From: Mycobacterium sp. GA-2829
Lineage (GTDB): Bacteria > Actinomycetota > Actinomycetes > Mycobacteriales > Mycobacteriaceae
Assembly (NCBI RefSeq): GCF_001499965.1
Contig: NZ_LQIT01000039.1
Span: 1-55,758 of the forward strand
DNA length: 55,758 bases
Direction of reading: 5' to 3'
This document shows, in pieces, positions 6,741-15,573 of this stretch. Position 1 is the stretch's first letter, and the number at the start of each line of letters is the position of its first letter. The notes under the pieces were generated by a model. The model had not been told where the DNA came from, did no database searches, and worked only from the letters and a program-made list of their open reading frames with translations. The translations under genes and the position numbers were made by a program.

Positions 6741-8900
6741 ATGACTGAAGCAGAGGCCGAGATCCGCGCGGACGACGGCGAACGGGCCAAGGGGGATTCC
6801 ACTCCGGAGGCACCGCCCGCGGCGACGTCCCCCGCGGTCGACAACGCCCTGCCCGAGGATCGCTACCTCAACCGCGAACTGAGCTGGCTGGACTTCAACG
6901 CCCGCGTGCTGGCGCTGGCCGCCGACCCGTCCCTGCCGTTGCTCGAGCGGGCGAAGTTCCTCGCGATCTTCGCCTCGAACCTCGACGAGTTCTACATGGT
7001 GCGCGTCGCGGGCCTCAAGCGCCGCGACGAGACCGGACTGTCGGTGCGGTCGGCCGACGGTCTGTCACCGCGCGAACAGTTGCGCCGCATCAGCGAACGC
7101 ACCCAGCAGATCGCCTCGCGGCATGCACGGGTCTTCCTCGACGGGGTGCGCCCGGCGTTGGCCGACGAGGGCATCGTGATCGTCACCTGGTCCGAACTCG
7201 ACGACGCCGAACGCGCCCAACTGTCGACGTACTTCCACGAGCAGGTGTTCCCGGTGCTCACCCCGTTGGCGGTGGACCCGGCGCACCCGTTCCCGTTCGT
7301 CAGCGGGTTATCGCTCAACCTGGCGATCACCGTCCGCCACCCCGACGACGGCGGCCAGCACTTCGCGCGAATCAAGGTGCCCGACAACGTCGACCGCTTC
7401 GTCCGCCTCGGCGTGCGCGGCGACACCGGCGCGGTGGTGCGGTTCCTGCCGATGGAGGAACTCATCGCCGCGTTCCTACCGGTGCTGTTCCCCGGCCTGG
7501 AGATCGTCGAGCACCACGCCTTCCGGATCACCCGCAACGCGGACTTCGAGGTCGAGGAGGACCGCGACGAGGATCTGCTGCAGGCGCTGGAGCGGGAGCT
7601 GGCGCGCCGCCGGTTCGGATCGCCGGTGCGCCTCGAGGTCTCCGACGACATGACCGAGGGCATGCTGGAACTGCTGCTGCGCGAACTCGACGTCGACCCC
7701 GGCGACGTGGTCGAGGTGCCGGGTCTGCTCGACCTGTCGGCGCTGTGGCAGATCTACGACGTCGACCGGCCCGCGCTCAAGGACCGGCCGTTCGTCCCCG
7801 CCACCCCACCGGCGTTCGGTGAACGCGAGACTCCGAAGAGCATTTTCGCGACGCTACGTGATGGGGATGTGCTGGTGCACCACCCCTACGACGCGTTCTC
7901 CACCACGGTGCAGCGGTTCATCGAACAGGCCGCCGCCGACCCCAACGTGCTGGCCATCAAACAGACCCTCTACCGCACCTCCGGCGACTCCCCGATCGTC
8001 AACGCGCTCATCGACGCGGCGGAGGCCGGCAAGCAGGTGGTGGCGCTCGTCGAGATCAAGGCACGCTTCGACGAACAGGCCAACATCAAATGGGCCCGCA
8101 CGCTGGAGCAGGCGGGCGTGCACGTGGTGTACGGGTTGATCGGCCTCAAGACCCACTGCAAGACCGCGCTCGTCGTCCGCCGCGAAGGGTCGATGATCCG
8201 GCGCTACTGCCACATCGGCACCGGCAATTACAACCCGAAGACCGCGCGTCTGTACGAGGACGTCGGACTGCTGACCGCCGCCCCCGACATCGGCGCCGAC
8301 CTCACCGATCTGTTCAACTCGCTGACCGGTTACTCGCGTAAGGACGCCTACCGCAACCTGCTGGTCGCCCCGCTCGGGGTGCGCAAGGGCATCATCGAAC
8401 GCATCGAACGGGAGGTCGCGGCCGCCCGCGACGGCACGGAGGGCCGAATCCGCCTGAAGGCCAATGCGTTGGTCGACGAACAGGTCATCGACGCGCTGTA
8501 CCGTGCGTCGCAGGCCGGGGTTCGCGTCGAGGTGGTGGTGCGCGGGATCTGTGCGCTGCGGCCCGGCGTGCCCGGCTTCTCGGAGAACATCACGGTGCGG
8601 TCGATCCTCGGCCGGTTCCTCGAGCACTCCCGGATCCTGCACTTCCGCGCCATCGACGAATACTGGATCGGCAGCGCGGACATGATGCACCGCAACCTCG
8701 ACCGGCGGGTCGAGGTGATGGCTCAGGTGAAGGATCCCCGCCTGACCGCGCAACTGGGCGACGTGTTCGAGTCGGCGCTCGACCCGGCGACGCGCTGCTG
8801 GGAACTCGGATCCGACGGCCACTGGTCGGCCTCGCCACGCGAGGGCGAGACCGTCCGCGATCATCAGGTGTCGCTGATGCAGCGGCACCGCCACCGGTGA
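6741..8900 (+). CDS. ppk: Polyphosphate kinase
   Basis: PPK1, 719 aa, reversibly polymerises the ATP gamma-phosphate into inorganic polyphosphate. The N-terminal helical domain starts at RYLNRELSWLDFNARVL. The phospholipase-D-like catalytic domain has IKQTLYRTSGDSPIV, and HIGTGNYNPKTA carries the autophosphorylated His (residue 491). The segment EYWIGSADMMHRNLDRRVEV is near the C-terminus. A GGGGGAGG ribosome site lies just before ATG 6741. It follows fbiD by 54 nt and precedes mutT1 by 31 nt, the Rv2983-2985 order. Confidence 0.97.
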   Translation: MTEAEAEIRADDGERAKGDSTPEAPPAATSPAVDNALPEDRYLNRELSWLDFNARVLALAADPSLPLLERAKFLAIFASNLDEFYMVRVAGLKRRDETGLSVRSADGLSPREQLRRISERTQQIASRHARVFLDGVRPALADEGIVIVTWSELDDAERAQLSTYFHEQVFPVLTPLAVDPAHPFPFVSGLSLNLAITVRHPDDGGQHFARIKVPDNVDRFVRLGVRGDTGAVVRFLPMEELIAAFLPVLFPGLEIVEHHAFRITRNADFEVEEDRDEDLLQALERELARRRFGSPVRLEVSDDMTEGMLELLLRELDVDPGDVVEVPGLLDLSALWQIYDVDRPALKDRPFVPATPPAFGERETPKSIFATLRDGDVLVHHPYDAFSTTVQRFIEQAAADPNVLAIKQTLYRTSGDSPIVNALIDAAEAGKQVVALVEIKARFDEQANIKWARTLEQAGVHVVYGLIGLKTHCKTALVVRREGSMIRRYCHIGTGNYNPKTARLYEDVGLLTAAPDIGADLTDLFNSLTGYSRKDAYRNLLVAPLGVRKGIIERIEREVAAARDGTEGRIRLKANALVDEQVIDALYRASQAGVRVEVVVRGICALRPGVPGFSENITVRSILGRFLEHSRILHFRAIDEYWIGSADMMHRNLDRRVEVMAQVKDPRLTAQLGDVFESALDPATRCWELGSDGHWSASPREGETVRDHQVSLMQRHRHR

Positions 8901-8931
8901 CGCAGCCGTCGTCGTCCCCCAGGAGTTGAGG

Positions 8932-9867
8932 GTGTCCAAGACCAAGACAACGAGTTCCGTTGCCGCACATCGTGATCGCATACCCGCCGCGGGTGCGGTG
9001 CTGTGGCGCCCCAACGGGGACGCGCCCGAGGTGGCGGTGATCCACCGTCCCCGCTACGACGACTGGTCACTGCCCAAGGGCAAGGTCGACCCCGGGGAGA
9101 CCGAACCGGTCACCGCGGTGCGGGAGGTCCGCGAGGAGACCGGCTTCCACTGTGTCCTTGGCCGCCGGCTGGCGTCGGTCAGTTACCCGGTCGAGCAGGG
9201 TGTCAAGAAGGTCCGCTACTGGGCCGGGCGGGCGGTGGAGGGGTCCTTCTCCCCCAACGAGGAAGTCGACGAGCTGGTGTGGCTGCCCGTGCGCGAGGCC
9301 ATCGCCCGGGTGGCGTACCCGCACGACCGCAAGGTGCTGCGCCGGTTCGCGAAGGCGCCCGCCGACACCCAGACCGTCCTCGTGGTGCGGCACGCAACCG
9401 CGGGCAGCAAGTCGCGTTACCGCGGCGACGACCGGAAACGGCCGCTGGACAAGCACGGTCGCGCACAGGCGGAGTCGTTGGTCGGCCAACTGCTCGCGTT
9501 CGGGGCCGATCAGCTCTACGCGGCGGACCGGACGCGCTGTGAGCAGACGATCGAACCGCTGGCCCAGGAACTCGACGAGCTGATCCATTCGGAGCCGACG
9601 CTGACCGAGGAGGCCTACTCCGAGGACAAGAAGCCGGCCCGTCGGCGGGTGCTCGAGATCGCGGCGAAGGCTGCCGCCGCGGGCCACACCCCGGTGATCT
9701 GCTCACAGGGCAAGGTGATTCCGGATCTGATCCAGTGGTGGTGCGACCGCGACGGGGTGCGGCCGGACAAGTCGCGCAACCGCAAGGGCAGCACCTGGGT
9801 GCTGTCGCTGTCGGAGGGCCGGATGATCGCCGCCGATCACATGGGTAGCCCCCTGGCGACCGACTGA
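8932..9867 (+). CDS. mutT1: MutT1: Nudix hydrolase with C-terminal histidine phosphatase domain
   Basis: A 311-aa two-domain sanitation enzyme. The Nudix domain has its box at about residues 50-72 (GKVDPGETEP...REVREETGF) and hydrolyses 8-oxo-dGTP and diadenosine polyphosphates in characterised mycobacterial homologues. The C-terminal phosphoglycerate-mutase-like domain begins at VLVVRHATAGSK, with the RHG-type catalytic motif written RHA. I chose GTG at 8932 because AGGAG ends 6 nt upstream; the TTG at 8926 directly abuts that site. It is convergent with hupB, with a hairpin between them. Confidence 0.95.
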   Translation: MSKTKTTSSVAAHRDRIPAAGAVLWRPNGDAPEVAVIHRPRYDDWSLPKGKVDPGETEPVTAVREVREETGFHCVLGRRLASVSYPVEQGVKKVRYWAGRAVEGSFSPNEEVDELVWLPVREAIARVAYPHDRKVLRRFAKAPADTQTVLVVRHATAGSKSRYRGDDRKRPLDKHGRAQAESLVGQLLAFGADQLYAADRTRCEQTIEPLAQELDELIHSEPTLTEEAYSEDKKPARRRVLEIAAKAAAAGHTPVICSQGKVIPDLIQWWCDRDGVRPDKSRNRKGSTWVLSLSEGRMIAADHMGSPLATD

Positions 9868-9875
9868 AACGACGA

Positions 9876-9908
9876 AACCGCCGCGGATCGTGGGGATCCG
9901 CGGCGGTT
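9876..9908. terminator. Bidirectional hairpin between mutT1 and hupB
   Basis: A perfect 14-bp stem (9876-9889 with 9895-9908) has a 5-nt loop. It lies 8 nt past the mutT1 stop and 17 nt past the hupB stop. A short mixed T run (TTCCTCGTT) follows on the plus strand; there is no clean T-tract. Confidence 0.65.
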
Positions 9909-9925
9909 CCTCGTTCAGCAGGGGA

Positions 9926-10606
9926 TTACTTGCGGCCCTTCTTGGCCGGCGCCTTGCGTGCCGGAGCCTTGGTGGCCGTCTTCTTGGCGGCCGAGGCCTT
10001 CTTGGCGGGCGCCTTGGTCGCGGCCTTCTTGGCCGGGGCCTTGGTCGCGGTCTTCTTGGCCGGGGCCGTCTTCTTCGCCGCCGCGGTCGACTTCTTCGCC
10101 GGCGCCGACTTCTTGGCGGCAGCCGTCGTCGTCTTCTTGGCCGCGGTCGACTTCTTGGCCGGCGCGGTCTTCTTCGCGGCGGCGGTCGACTTCTTCGCCG
10201 GCGCCGTCTTCTTGGCGGCAGCCGTCTTCTTCGCCGCGGTCTTCTTGGCGGGGGCCTTCTTGGCGGCACGCTTGGCCGGTGCAGCCGCGACACCGCGCTT
10301 GACGGCGGGGCCTTCGGCCGCGAGCTTCTGTGTGCCAGAGACGATCGCCTTGAATTGCGCGCCGGGACGGAACGCAGGCACCGAGGTCGGCTTCACCTTC
10401 ACCGTCTCACCCGTGCGCGGGTTGCGAGCGACGCGCGCCGCACGCCGACGCTGTTCGAAGACGCCGAAACCGGTGATGGTCACGCTGTCGCCCTTGTGTA
10501 CCGCACGCACGATGGTGTCCACGACGTTCTCGACGGCGGCGGTGGCCTGCCGGCGATCAGTGCCCATTTTGGTTGTCAGTGCGTCGATAAGCTCCGCTTT
10601 GTTCAT
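9926..10606 (-). CDS. hupB: HU-type nucleoid protein with Lys/Ala/Pro-rich tail
   Basis: HupB (HLP/MDP1), 226 aa. Residues 1-90 are a canonical HU fold (MNKAELIDAL, the VTITGFGVFE strand and the RNPRTGETVKV arm that enters the DNA minor groove). The remaining 120 or so residues are a basic tail of repeated AAKK, PAKK and TAAKK units, resembling a histone H1 tail and special to actinobacteria. It compacts DNA and is acetylated and phosphorylated in characterised homologues. The start is the ATG at 10606 with GGAGG 6-7 nt upstream, and a good SigA-type promoter lies further upstream. Confidence 0.97.
   Translation of the reverse strand: MNKAELIDALTTKMGTDRRQATAAVENVVDTIVRAVHKGDSVTITGFGVFEQRRRAARVARNPRTGETVKVKPTSVPAFRPGAQFKAIVSGTQKLAAEGPAVKRGVAAAPAKRAAKKAPAKKTAAKKTAAAKKTAPAKKSTAAAKKTAPAKKSTAAKKTTTAAAKKSAPAKKSTAAAKKTAPAKKTATKAPAKKAATKAPAKKASAAKKTATKAPARKAPAKKGRK
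9930..10290 (-). repeat. Degenerate repeat coding for the HupB tail
   Basis: About 360 nt of imperfect short repeats encode runs of Ala, Lys and Pro in the HupB C-terminus. The units are 15-30 nt long and differ mainly by synonymous changes. Such tracts can change length by recombination or slippage. Confidence 0.7.
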
Positions 10607-10627
10607 GCAAAACCTCCGAGACCCAGT

Positions 10628-10642
10628 GGTCCCTCTTGGACC
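10628..10642 (-). other. Small hairpin in hupB 5' leader
   Basis: GGTCC and GGACC (5 bp, 5-nt loop) lie between the inferred -10 box and the hupB ribosome site, so they would be part of the 5' untranslated RNA. Whether they regulate anything is unknown. Confidence 0.3.
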
Positions 10643-10653
10643 GACTAGTGGAC

Positions 10654-10683
10654 ACGGTAAACCCACAGACCACTGATTTCCAA
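10654..10683 (-). promoter_or_regulatory. SigA-type promoter of hupB
   Basis: On the minus strand TTGGAA (-35, 10678-10683), an 18-nt spacer and TACCGT (-10, 10654-10659) precede hupB, giving a leader of about 40 nt that contains the GGAGG ribosome site. The arrangement is the same as in front of the ilv leader. Confidence 0.6.
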
Positions 10684-10810
10684 GAGCCACGCGCAGTTTC
10701 GGCGGCTCCTGGCTAATGTTTCGGCAATCCGGTTGGCCCCCTTGACGTCCTGTCGGGAGGTCCAAGAACGGGTGTCCGGGCGGCGATTTCGGGCGGTCTA
10801 CCGCCCCGGC

Positions 10811-11404
10811 TCAGGCCGGCAGAGTGCGGGGTTTCCAGCTCGGCCGGTGCTGCTCGAAATCCGCGATCTGATCCTGTTTCCGCAGCGTAAGGCCTATGTC
10901 GTCGAGTCCTTCGAGCAGTCGCCATGCGGTGTAGTCGTCAATAGTGAACGGCACCACGACCGTTCCCGCGACGATGTTCCGATCTTGAAGATTGACAGTG
11001 ATTTCCAGCCCGGGACTCTGCTCGATCAGCTTCCACAAAAGTTCGACATCATTTTGCGTCACTTCGGCGGCCAGCAGCCCGGCCTTGCCCGCATTGCCGC
11101 GGAAGATGTCGGCGAATCGGGACGAGATGACGACACGGAACCCGAAGTCCATCAGCGCCCAGACCGCGTGCTCGCGTGACGATCCGGTGCCGAAATCCGG
11201 TCCCGCCACCAGAACCGAGCCCTTGTCGAACGGCGGGAGGTTGAGCACGAACGAGGGGTCGTTGCGCCAGGCGGCGAACAGCCCGTCCTCGAAACCTGTT
11301 CTAGTGACCCGCTTCAGATACACCGCGGGGATGATCTGGTCGGTGTCGACGTTGGAGCGGCGCAGGGGCACGCCGATCCCGGTGTGGGTGCGAAAGGCTT
11401 CCAT
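10811..11404 (-). CDS. leuD: 3-isopropylmalate dehydratase small subunit
   Basis: LeuD, 197 aa, is the swivel subunit that combines with LeuC to isomerise 2-isopropylmalate to 3-isopropylmalate in leucine synthesis. The segments RRSNVDTDQIIPAVYLKR and GPDFGTGSSREHAVWAL are diagnostic. ATG 11404 is 12 nt after the leuC stop, so the two are translated from one message. Confidence 0.97.
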   Translation of the reverse strand: MEAFRTHTGIGVPLRRSNVDTDQIIPAVYLKRVTRTGFEDGLFAAWRNDPSFVLNLPPFDKGSVLVAGPDFGTGSSREHAVWALMDFGFRVVISSRFADIFRGNAGKAGLLAAEVTQNDVELLWKLIEQSPGLEITVNLQDRNIVAGTVVVPFTIDDYTAWRLLEGLDDIGLTLRKQDQIADFEQHRPSWKPRTLPA

Positions 11405-11416
11405 CGCAAGTACTCC

Positions 11417-12862
11417 TTAGCGGGCGGGGACGGCGGACAGGTCCGCGGGTGAGGACAGGGTGCCGCGGACGGCGGTGGCGGCCGCGACGGCCGGCGAGAC
11501 GAGGTGTGTGCGCCCGCCTTTGCCCTGGCGCCCCTCGAAATTGCGGTTCGACGTCGAGGCGCAGCGCTGCCCCGGGGAGAGCTGATCGGGGTTCATGCCC
11601 AGACACATCGAGCAGCCCGCCTGCCGCCACTCGGCGCCGGCGTCGAGGAAGATCCGGTCGAGCCCTTCGGATTCGGCCTGTGCGCGCACCCGCATGGAGC
11701 CGGGCACCACGAGCATCCGCACACCCTCGGCCACGCTGCGGCCGCGCAGGACGTCGGCGACGACCCGCAGATCCTCGATGCGGCCGTTGGTGCAGGAGCC
11801 GACGAACACGGTGTCGACGGCGACGTCGCGCATCGGGGTACCCGCCTCAAGGCCCATGTAGGTCAACGCCTTTTCGGCCGCCTGGCGCTCGCCCTCGTCG
11901 AGGATCATCTCGGGGTCGGGCACCGAGGCCGACAGCGGCACACCCTGGCCCGGGTTGGTGCCCCAGGTGACGAACGGGCTCAGCTCCGAGGCGTCGATGT
12001 AGACCTCGGTGTCGAATTCGGCACCCGGATCGGTCCGCAGCTGCCGCCAGGCCTCGACGGCGGCATCCCAGTCGGCACCGGTCGGTGCGTGCGGGCGGCC
12101 GCGCAGGAATTCGAACGTGGTGTCGTCGGGGGCCACCATGCCCGCCCGCGCACCGGCCTCGATGCTCATGTTGCAAATCGTCATCCGACCCTCCATCGAC
12201 AGCGATTCGATGGCGCTGCCGCGGTATTCGATGACGTGTCCCTGTCCCCCGCCGGTGCCGATCTTGGCGATGACGGCCAGGATGATGTCCTTGGCGCTCA
12301 CCCCGGGCGGCAGTTCGCCGTCGACGTTGACCGCCATGGTCTTGAACGGCTTGAGCGCCAGCGTCTGCGTCGCCAGCACATGTTCGACCTCGGAGGTGCC
12401 GATTCCCATGGCGATCGCGCCGAACGCGCCGTGGGTGGAGGTGTGGCTGTCACCGCACACGACGGTCATCCCGGGCTGGGTCAGCCCCAGCTGCGGCCCG
12501 ATGATGTGCACGATGCCCTGTTCGGCGTCGCCCATGGGGTGCAGGCGGATACCGAATTCTTCGCAGTTGCGCCGCAACGTCTCCACCTGGGTGCGCGACA
12601 CCGGGTCGGCGATCGGCTTGTCGATGTCGACGGTGGGCACGTTGTGGTCCTCGGTGGCGATCGTGAGATCCGGACGGCGCACCGGCCGATTCGCCAGGCG
12701 CAGGCCGTCGAACGCCTGCGGACTGGTCACCTCGTGCACGAGGTGCAGGTCGATGTAGATCAGATCGGGTTCGCGCGCGGCGCCCTCCCCGGTGCCGAGC
12801 GCGACCACATGGTCGGCCCACACCTTCTCGGCCAGGGTGCGCGGTGTGGCGGGCTGTGCCAT
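11417..12862 (-). CDS. leuC: 3-isopropylmalate dehydratase large subunit
   Basis: LeuC, 481 aa, is the aconitase-family catalytic subunit. The 4Fe-4S ligands are in GSCTNGRIEDL and in the CSMCLGMN segment near the C-terminus. VCGDSHTSTHGAFGAIAMGIGTSEVEHV and the N-terminal DLHLVHEVTSPQAF are also present. An AGAAGG ribosome site precedes ATG 12862. It is divergent from an IclR-type regulator, which in this position is expected to control leuCD. Confidence 0.97.
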   Translation of the reverse strand: MAQPATPRTLAEKVWADHVVALGTGEGAAREPDLIYIDLHLVHEVTSPQAFDGLRLANRPVRRPDLTIATEDHNVPTVDIDKPIADPVSRTQVETLRRNCEEFGIRLHPMGDAEQGIVHIIGPQLGLTQPGMTVVCGDSHTSTHGAFGAIAMGIGTSEVEHVLATQTLALKPFKTMAVNVDGELPPGVSAKDIILAVIAKIGTGGGQGHVIEYRGSAIESLSMEGRMTICNMSIEAGARAGMVAPDDTTFEFLRGRPHAPTGADWDAAVEAWRQLRTDPGAEFDTEVYIDASELSPFVTWGTNPGQGVPLSASVPDPEMILDEGERQAAEKALTYMGLEAGTPMRDVAVDTVFVGSCTNGRIEDLRVVADVLRGRSVAEGVRMLVVPGSMRVRAQAESEGLDRIFLDAGAEWRQAGCSMCLGMNPDQLSPGQRCASTSNRNFEGRQGKGGRTHLVSPAVAAATAVRGTLSSPADLSAVPAR

Positions 12863-12908
12863 TACCTTCTCGATTCTCGATACGCGGCCTGCGACGTTGC
12901 GCTGGCAT

Positions 12909-12944
12909 TCTCACATTGCGGGACGTTAGTATCTCCCTGTGAGA
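12909..12944. promoter_or_regulatory. Inverted repeat between leuC and the IclR gene
   Basis: TCTCACA (12909-12915) and TGTGAGA (12938-12944) form an inverted repeat with a 22-nt spacer. The right arm covers the GTG start of the regulator and brackets its -10 box. It is a candidate operator for autoregulation and leuCD control. Confidence 0.45.
12927..12932 (+). promoter_or_regulatory. -10 box for leaderless IclR gene
   Basis: TAGTAT is placed 6 nt before GTG 12939, so transcription would begin at or next to the start codon. Confidence 0.5.
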
Positions 12945-13640
12945 CAGGATAGCGGCATCGGCGTGTTGGACAAAGCCGTGGGCGTATTGCACACGATCGC
13001 GGAGTCGCCGTGCGCGCTCGCCGAACTCTGCGAGCGCACAGGGCTGCCCAGGGCGACTGCGCACCGGCTCGCCGCGGGCCTGGAGACTCACCGCCTGCTC
13101 GCCCGCGACGCCGACGGCCGGTGGCGGCTGGGCCCCGCGCTGACCGAGCTCGCGGGTCAGGTCAACGATCCGCTGTTGGCCGCCGGTGCGGTGGTACTGC
13201 CGCGGCTGCGTGAGATCACCGGGGAGAGTGTGCAGCTGTACCGCCGCGAGGGCACCGCACGGATCTGTGTCGCGGCGCTGGAACCCCCGGCGGGACTGCG
13301 GGATACGGTGCCGGTCGGCACCCGGCTGCCGATGACCGCAGGCTCCGGAGCCAAGGTGCTGCTCGCCTTCGCCGACGCCGCCACCCAGCAGGCCGTGCTA
13401 CCCGAGGCCATGTTCACCGAACGCACGCTGGCGGAGGTGCGCAGGCGCGGCTGGGCGCAGAGCGCGGCAGAACGGGAGCCGGGAGTCGCCAGCGTCTCGG
13501 CGCCGGTGCGCGACGGCAGAGGCGCGGTGGTGGCCGCGATCTCGGTGTCGGGGCCGATCGACCGGATGGGCCGCAGGCCCGGCGCCCGCTGGGCGGCGGA
13601 TCTACTGGCCGCGGCCGACGCGCTCGCCCGGCGCCTGTAG
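12939..13640 (+). CDS. IclR-family transcriptional regulator adjacent to leuCD
   Basis: A 233-aa IclR protein. The N-terminal winged helix-turn-helix is at about residues 1-65 (GVLDKAVGVLHTIAES, LCERTGLPRATAHRLAAGLE). A GAF-like effector domain follows, with the family segments GESVQLYRREG and TAGSGAKVLLAF. It is divergent from leuC and corresponds to the Rv2989 position, where the regulator is thought to act on leuCD. The ligand is not evident from the sequence. Confidence 0.9.
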   Translation: MRQDSGIGVLDKAVGVLHTIAESPCALAELCERTGLPRATAHRLAAGLETHRLLARDADGRWRLGPALTELAGQVNDPLLAAGAVVLPRLREITGESVQLYRREGTARICVAALEPPAGLRDTVPVGTRLPMTAGSGAKVLLAFADAATQQAVLPEAMFTERTLAEVRRRGWAQSAAEREPGVASVSAPVRDGRGAVVAAISVSGPIDRMGRRPGARWAADLLAAADALARRL

Positions 13641-13691
13641 ACGCCCGCGAGACCGAGATCACCGTGACGTAGATCTCGTCGCACGCGGTTG

Positions 13692-13728
13692 AAAAAACGG
13701 CGCCCGACTCCGAAGAGCCGGGCGCCGT
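13692..13728 (-). terminator. Intrinsic terminator after tRNA-Glu
   Basis: A 10-bp GC-rich stem (13697-13706 with 13719-13728) is extended inside by CTC/GAG pairs and a CGAA loop. On the minus strand it is followed by six T residues. This is a classical rho-independent terminator, placed about 8 nt after the tRNA-Glu 3' end. Confidence 0.85.
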
Positions 13729-13735
13729 GATCTTG

Positions 13736-13808
13736 TACCCCCGATGGGATTCGAACCCACGCTACCGCCGTGAGAGGGCGGCGTCCTAGGCCGCTAGACG
13801 ACGGGGGC
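13736..13808 (-). tRNA. tRNA-Glu (CTC)
   Basis: 73 nt. The acceptor stem GCCCCCG pairs with CGGGGGT (G1-T72 wobble) and A is the discriminator. The anticodon stem CCGCC/GGCGG encloses loop CTCTCAC, so the anticodon is CTC. The T-loop GTTCGAATC is canonical. No CCA is encoded. It lies downstream of tRNA-Gln and gltX on the same strand and upstream of a T-tract terminator. Confidence 0.95.
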
Positions 13809-13868
13809 TAGAACTTCCGGTTGGTCAGCATAGCTCAGGACGACATCACCGACCTAATCGCTACGCAG

Positions 13869-13940
13869 CTGGGGTACCAGGACTCGAACCTAGAATGGCT
13901 GAACCAGAATCAGCTGTGTTGCCAATTACACCATACCCCA
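13869..13940 (-). tRNA. tRNA-Gln (CTG)
   Basis: 72 nt. The acceptor stem TGGGGTA pairs with TACCCCA and G is the discriminator. The anticodon stem GCTGA/TCAGC holds loop TTCTGGT, so the anticodon is CTG. The T-loop GTTCGAGTC is canonical. No CCA is encoded. The weak T1-A72 first pair is typical of tRNA-Gln in organisms that charge it through a non-discriminating GluRS and GatCAB. Confidence 0.95.
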
Positions 13941-14070
13941 TTGGCAGCCCATAACCGCTGGTCACGGGCATTTCCGAAGCTTCCGCGCGGTGAGGATCGC
14001 CCCCGCGCGTCGTTCCGGCGCCGACGTGCACACTACCAAAGATTTCGGGGTGCTTTCGCCACGCTCCCCC

Positions 14071-15573
14071 TCAGGCGCCCCCGGAACCCTCCGCCCCAGC
14101 GTCTCCAGAAGCCGCGGCATGGTCCCGGCCGGCCCGCAACCGTGCCAGGCTGCGATCGCGGCCGAGCAGTTCGAGGGACTCGAACAGCGGCGGGCTGACC
14201 GAGGCGCCGGTGGCGGCCACCCGGATCGGACCGAACGCCTTGCGGGGTTTGAGTTCGAGACCGTCGAGCAGCGCCTTCTTCAGCGCCTCCTCGATCGCCG
14301 CGGTGGTCCATTCCCCGAGGCCCTCCAGCCCCGCCAGCGCGGCGTCGAGCACCGGCACCGCACCGGACTTGAGTTCCTTGGCGGCGGCCTTCTCGTCGAG
14401 GGCGAACGCGTTGTCGTCGAAGAACTTCAACAGCCCCCACGCGTCGCCGAGCACCACGATCCGGGTCTGCACCAACCGCGCCGCCTCGGCGAACTGCGCA
14501 TCGTCGAGGCCGGTGTCGTGGCCGTGGGCGGCGAGGTAGGCCTTCAGACGGGCGATGAAGTCGTCCTCGCCGAGCATCCGGATGTGTTCGGCGTTGAGCG
14601 CGTCGGCCTTCTTCTGGTCGAAACGCGCGGGATTGGAGTTCACGTCGGCGACGTCGAACGCGGCCACCATCTCGTCGAGGCTGAACACGTCGCGGTCCTC
14701 GGCGATGCCCCAGCCCAGCAGCGCCAGGTAGTTGAGCAACCCCTCCGGGATGAACCCGCGGTCGCGGTGCAGGAACAGGTTCGACTGCGGATCGCGTTTG
14801 GAGAGCTTCTTGTTGCCGTCTCCCAGCACGCTGGGCAGGTGCGCGAACTCCGGCACCGCCTCGGCCACCCCGATGCGGATCAGCGCCTCGTACAACGCGA
14901 TCTGGCGCGGCGTGGACGGCAGCAGATCCTCCCCGCGCAGTACGTGGGTGATCTTCATCAACGCGTCGTCGACGGGATTGACCAAGGTGTAGAGCGGTTC
15001 GCCGTTGCCGCGGGTGAGCGCGAAGTCGGGGATCGTCCCGGCGCCGAAGGTGGTCTCACCGCGCACCAGATCGCGCCAGGTGATGTCGCGGTCGGGCATC
15101 CGCAGCCGGATCACCGGATTGCGGCCCTCTTCGCGGTAGGCGGCGCGCTGCTCCTCGGTGAGGTCGCGGTCGTAGTTGTCGTAACCGAGCTTCGGGTTGC
15201 GGCCGGCGGCGACGTGGCGGGCCTCGACCTCCTCGGCCGTCGAATACGCCTCGTAGGCCTCGCCCGCGGCGACCAGCCGGTCGATCACGTCGCGGTAGAT
15301 GTCGCGGCGCTGCGACTGCCGGTAGGGCTCATAGGGTCCGCCGACGCCGGGGCCCTCGTCGTAGTCCAGCCCCAGCCAGCTCAGCGCGTCGAGGATGGCC
15401 TGATAGCTCTCCTCGCTGTCGCGCGCGGAATCGGTGTCCTCGATGCGGAACACGAACGTGCCGCCGGTGTGCCGCGCGTAGGCCCAGTTGAACAGCGCGG
15501 TGCGGACCAGGCCGACGTGCGGTGTCCCGGTGGGCGACGGACAGAATCGGACACGAACGGGTGGGGCGGTCAT
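14071..15573 (-). CDS. gltX: Glutamyl-tRNA synthetase
   Basis: Class I GluRS, 500 aa. The N-terminal signature is CPSPTGTPHVGL, with HVGL at residues 19-22 in place of HIGH, and the KMSKS loop reads KLSKR at about residue 253. Since no GlnRS is seen and gatCAB is in the window, it is expected to be non-discriminating and charge both tRNA-Glu and tRNA-Gln with Glu. ATG 15573 shares one base with the TGA of the upstream fumarylacetoacetase-family gene, which suggests translational coupling. tRNA-Gln and tRNA-Glu follow on the same strand. Confidence 0.97.
   Translation of the reverse strand: MTAPPVRVRFCPSPTGTPHVGLVRTALFNWAYARHTGGTFVFRIEDTDSARDSEESYQAILDALSWLGLDYDEGPGVGGPYEPYRQSQRRDIYRDVIDRLVAAGEAYEAYSTAEEVEARHVAAGRNPKLGYDNYDRDLTEEQRAAYREEGRNPVIRLRMPDRDITWRDLVRGETTFGAGTIPDFALTRGNGEPLYTLVNPVDDALMKITHVLRGEDLLPSTPRQIALYEALIRIGVAEAVPEFAHLPSVLGDGNKKLSKRDPQSNLFLHRDRGFIPEGLLNYLALLGWGIAEDRDVFSLDEMVAAFDVADVNSNPARFDQKKADALNAEHIRMLGEDDFIARLKAYLAAHGHDTGLDDAQFAEAARLVQTRIVVLGDAWGLLKFFDDNAFALDEKAAAKELKSGAVPVLDAALAGLEGLGEWTTAAIEEALKKALLDGLELKPRKAFGPIRVAATGASVSPPLFESLELLGRDRSLARLRAGRDHAAASGDAGAEGSGGA

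Noticed and set aside
10628..10642. Riboswitch in the hupB leader
   Set aside because: Only one 5-bp hairpin is visible; there is no conserved aptamer-like core.
9890..10676. Leu/Gly-rich and Ala/Phe-rich open frames opposite the hupB tail
   Set aside because: They are mirror translations of the Lys/Ala repeat and would look like membrane proteins only by that chance.
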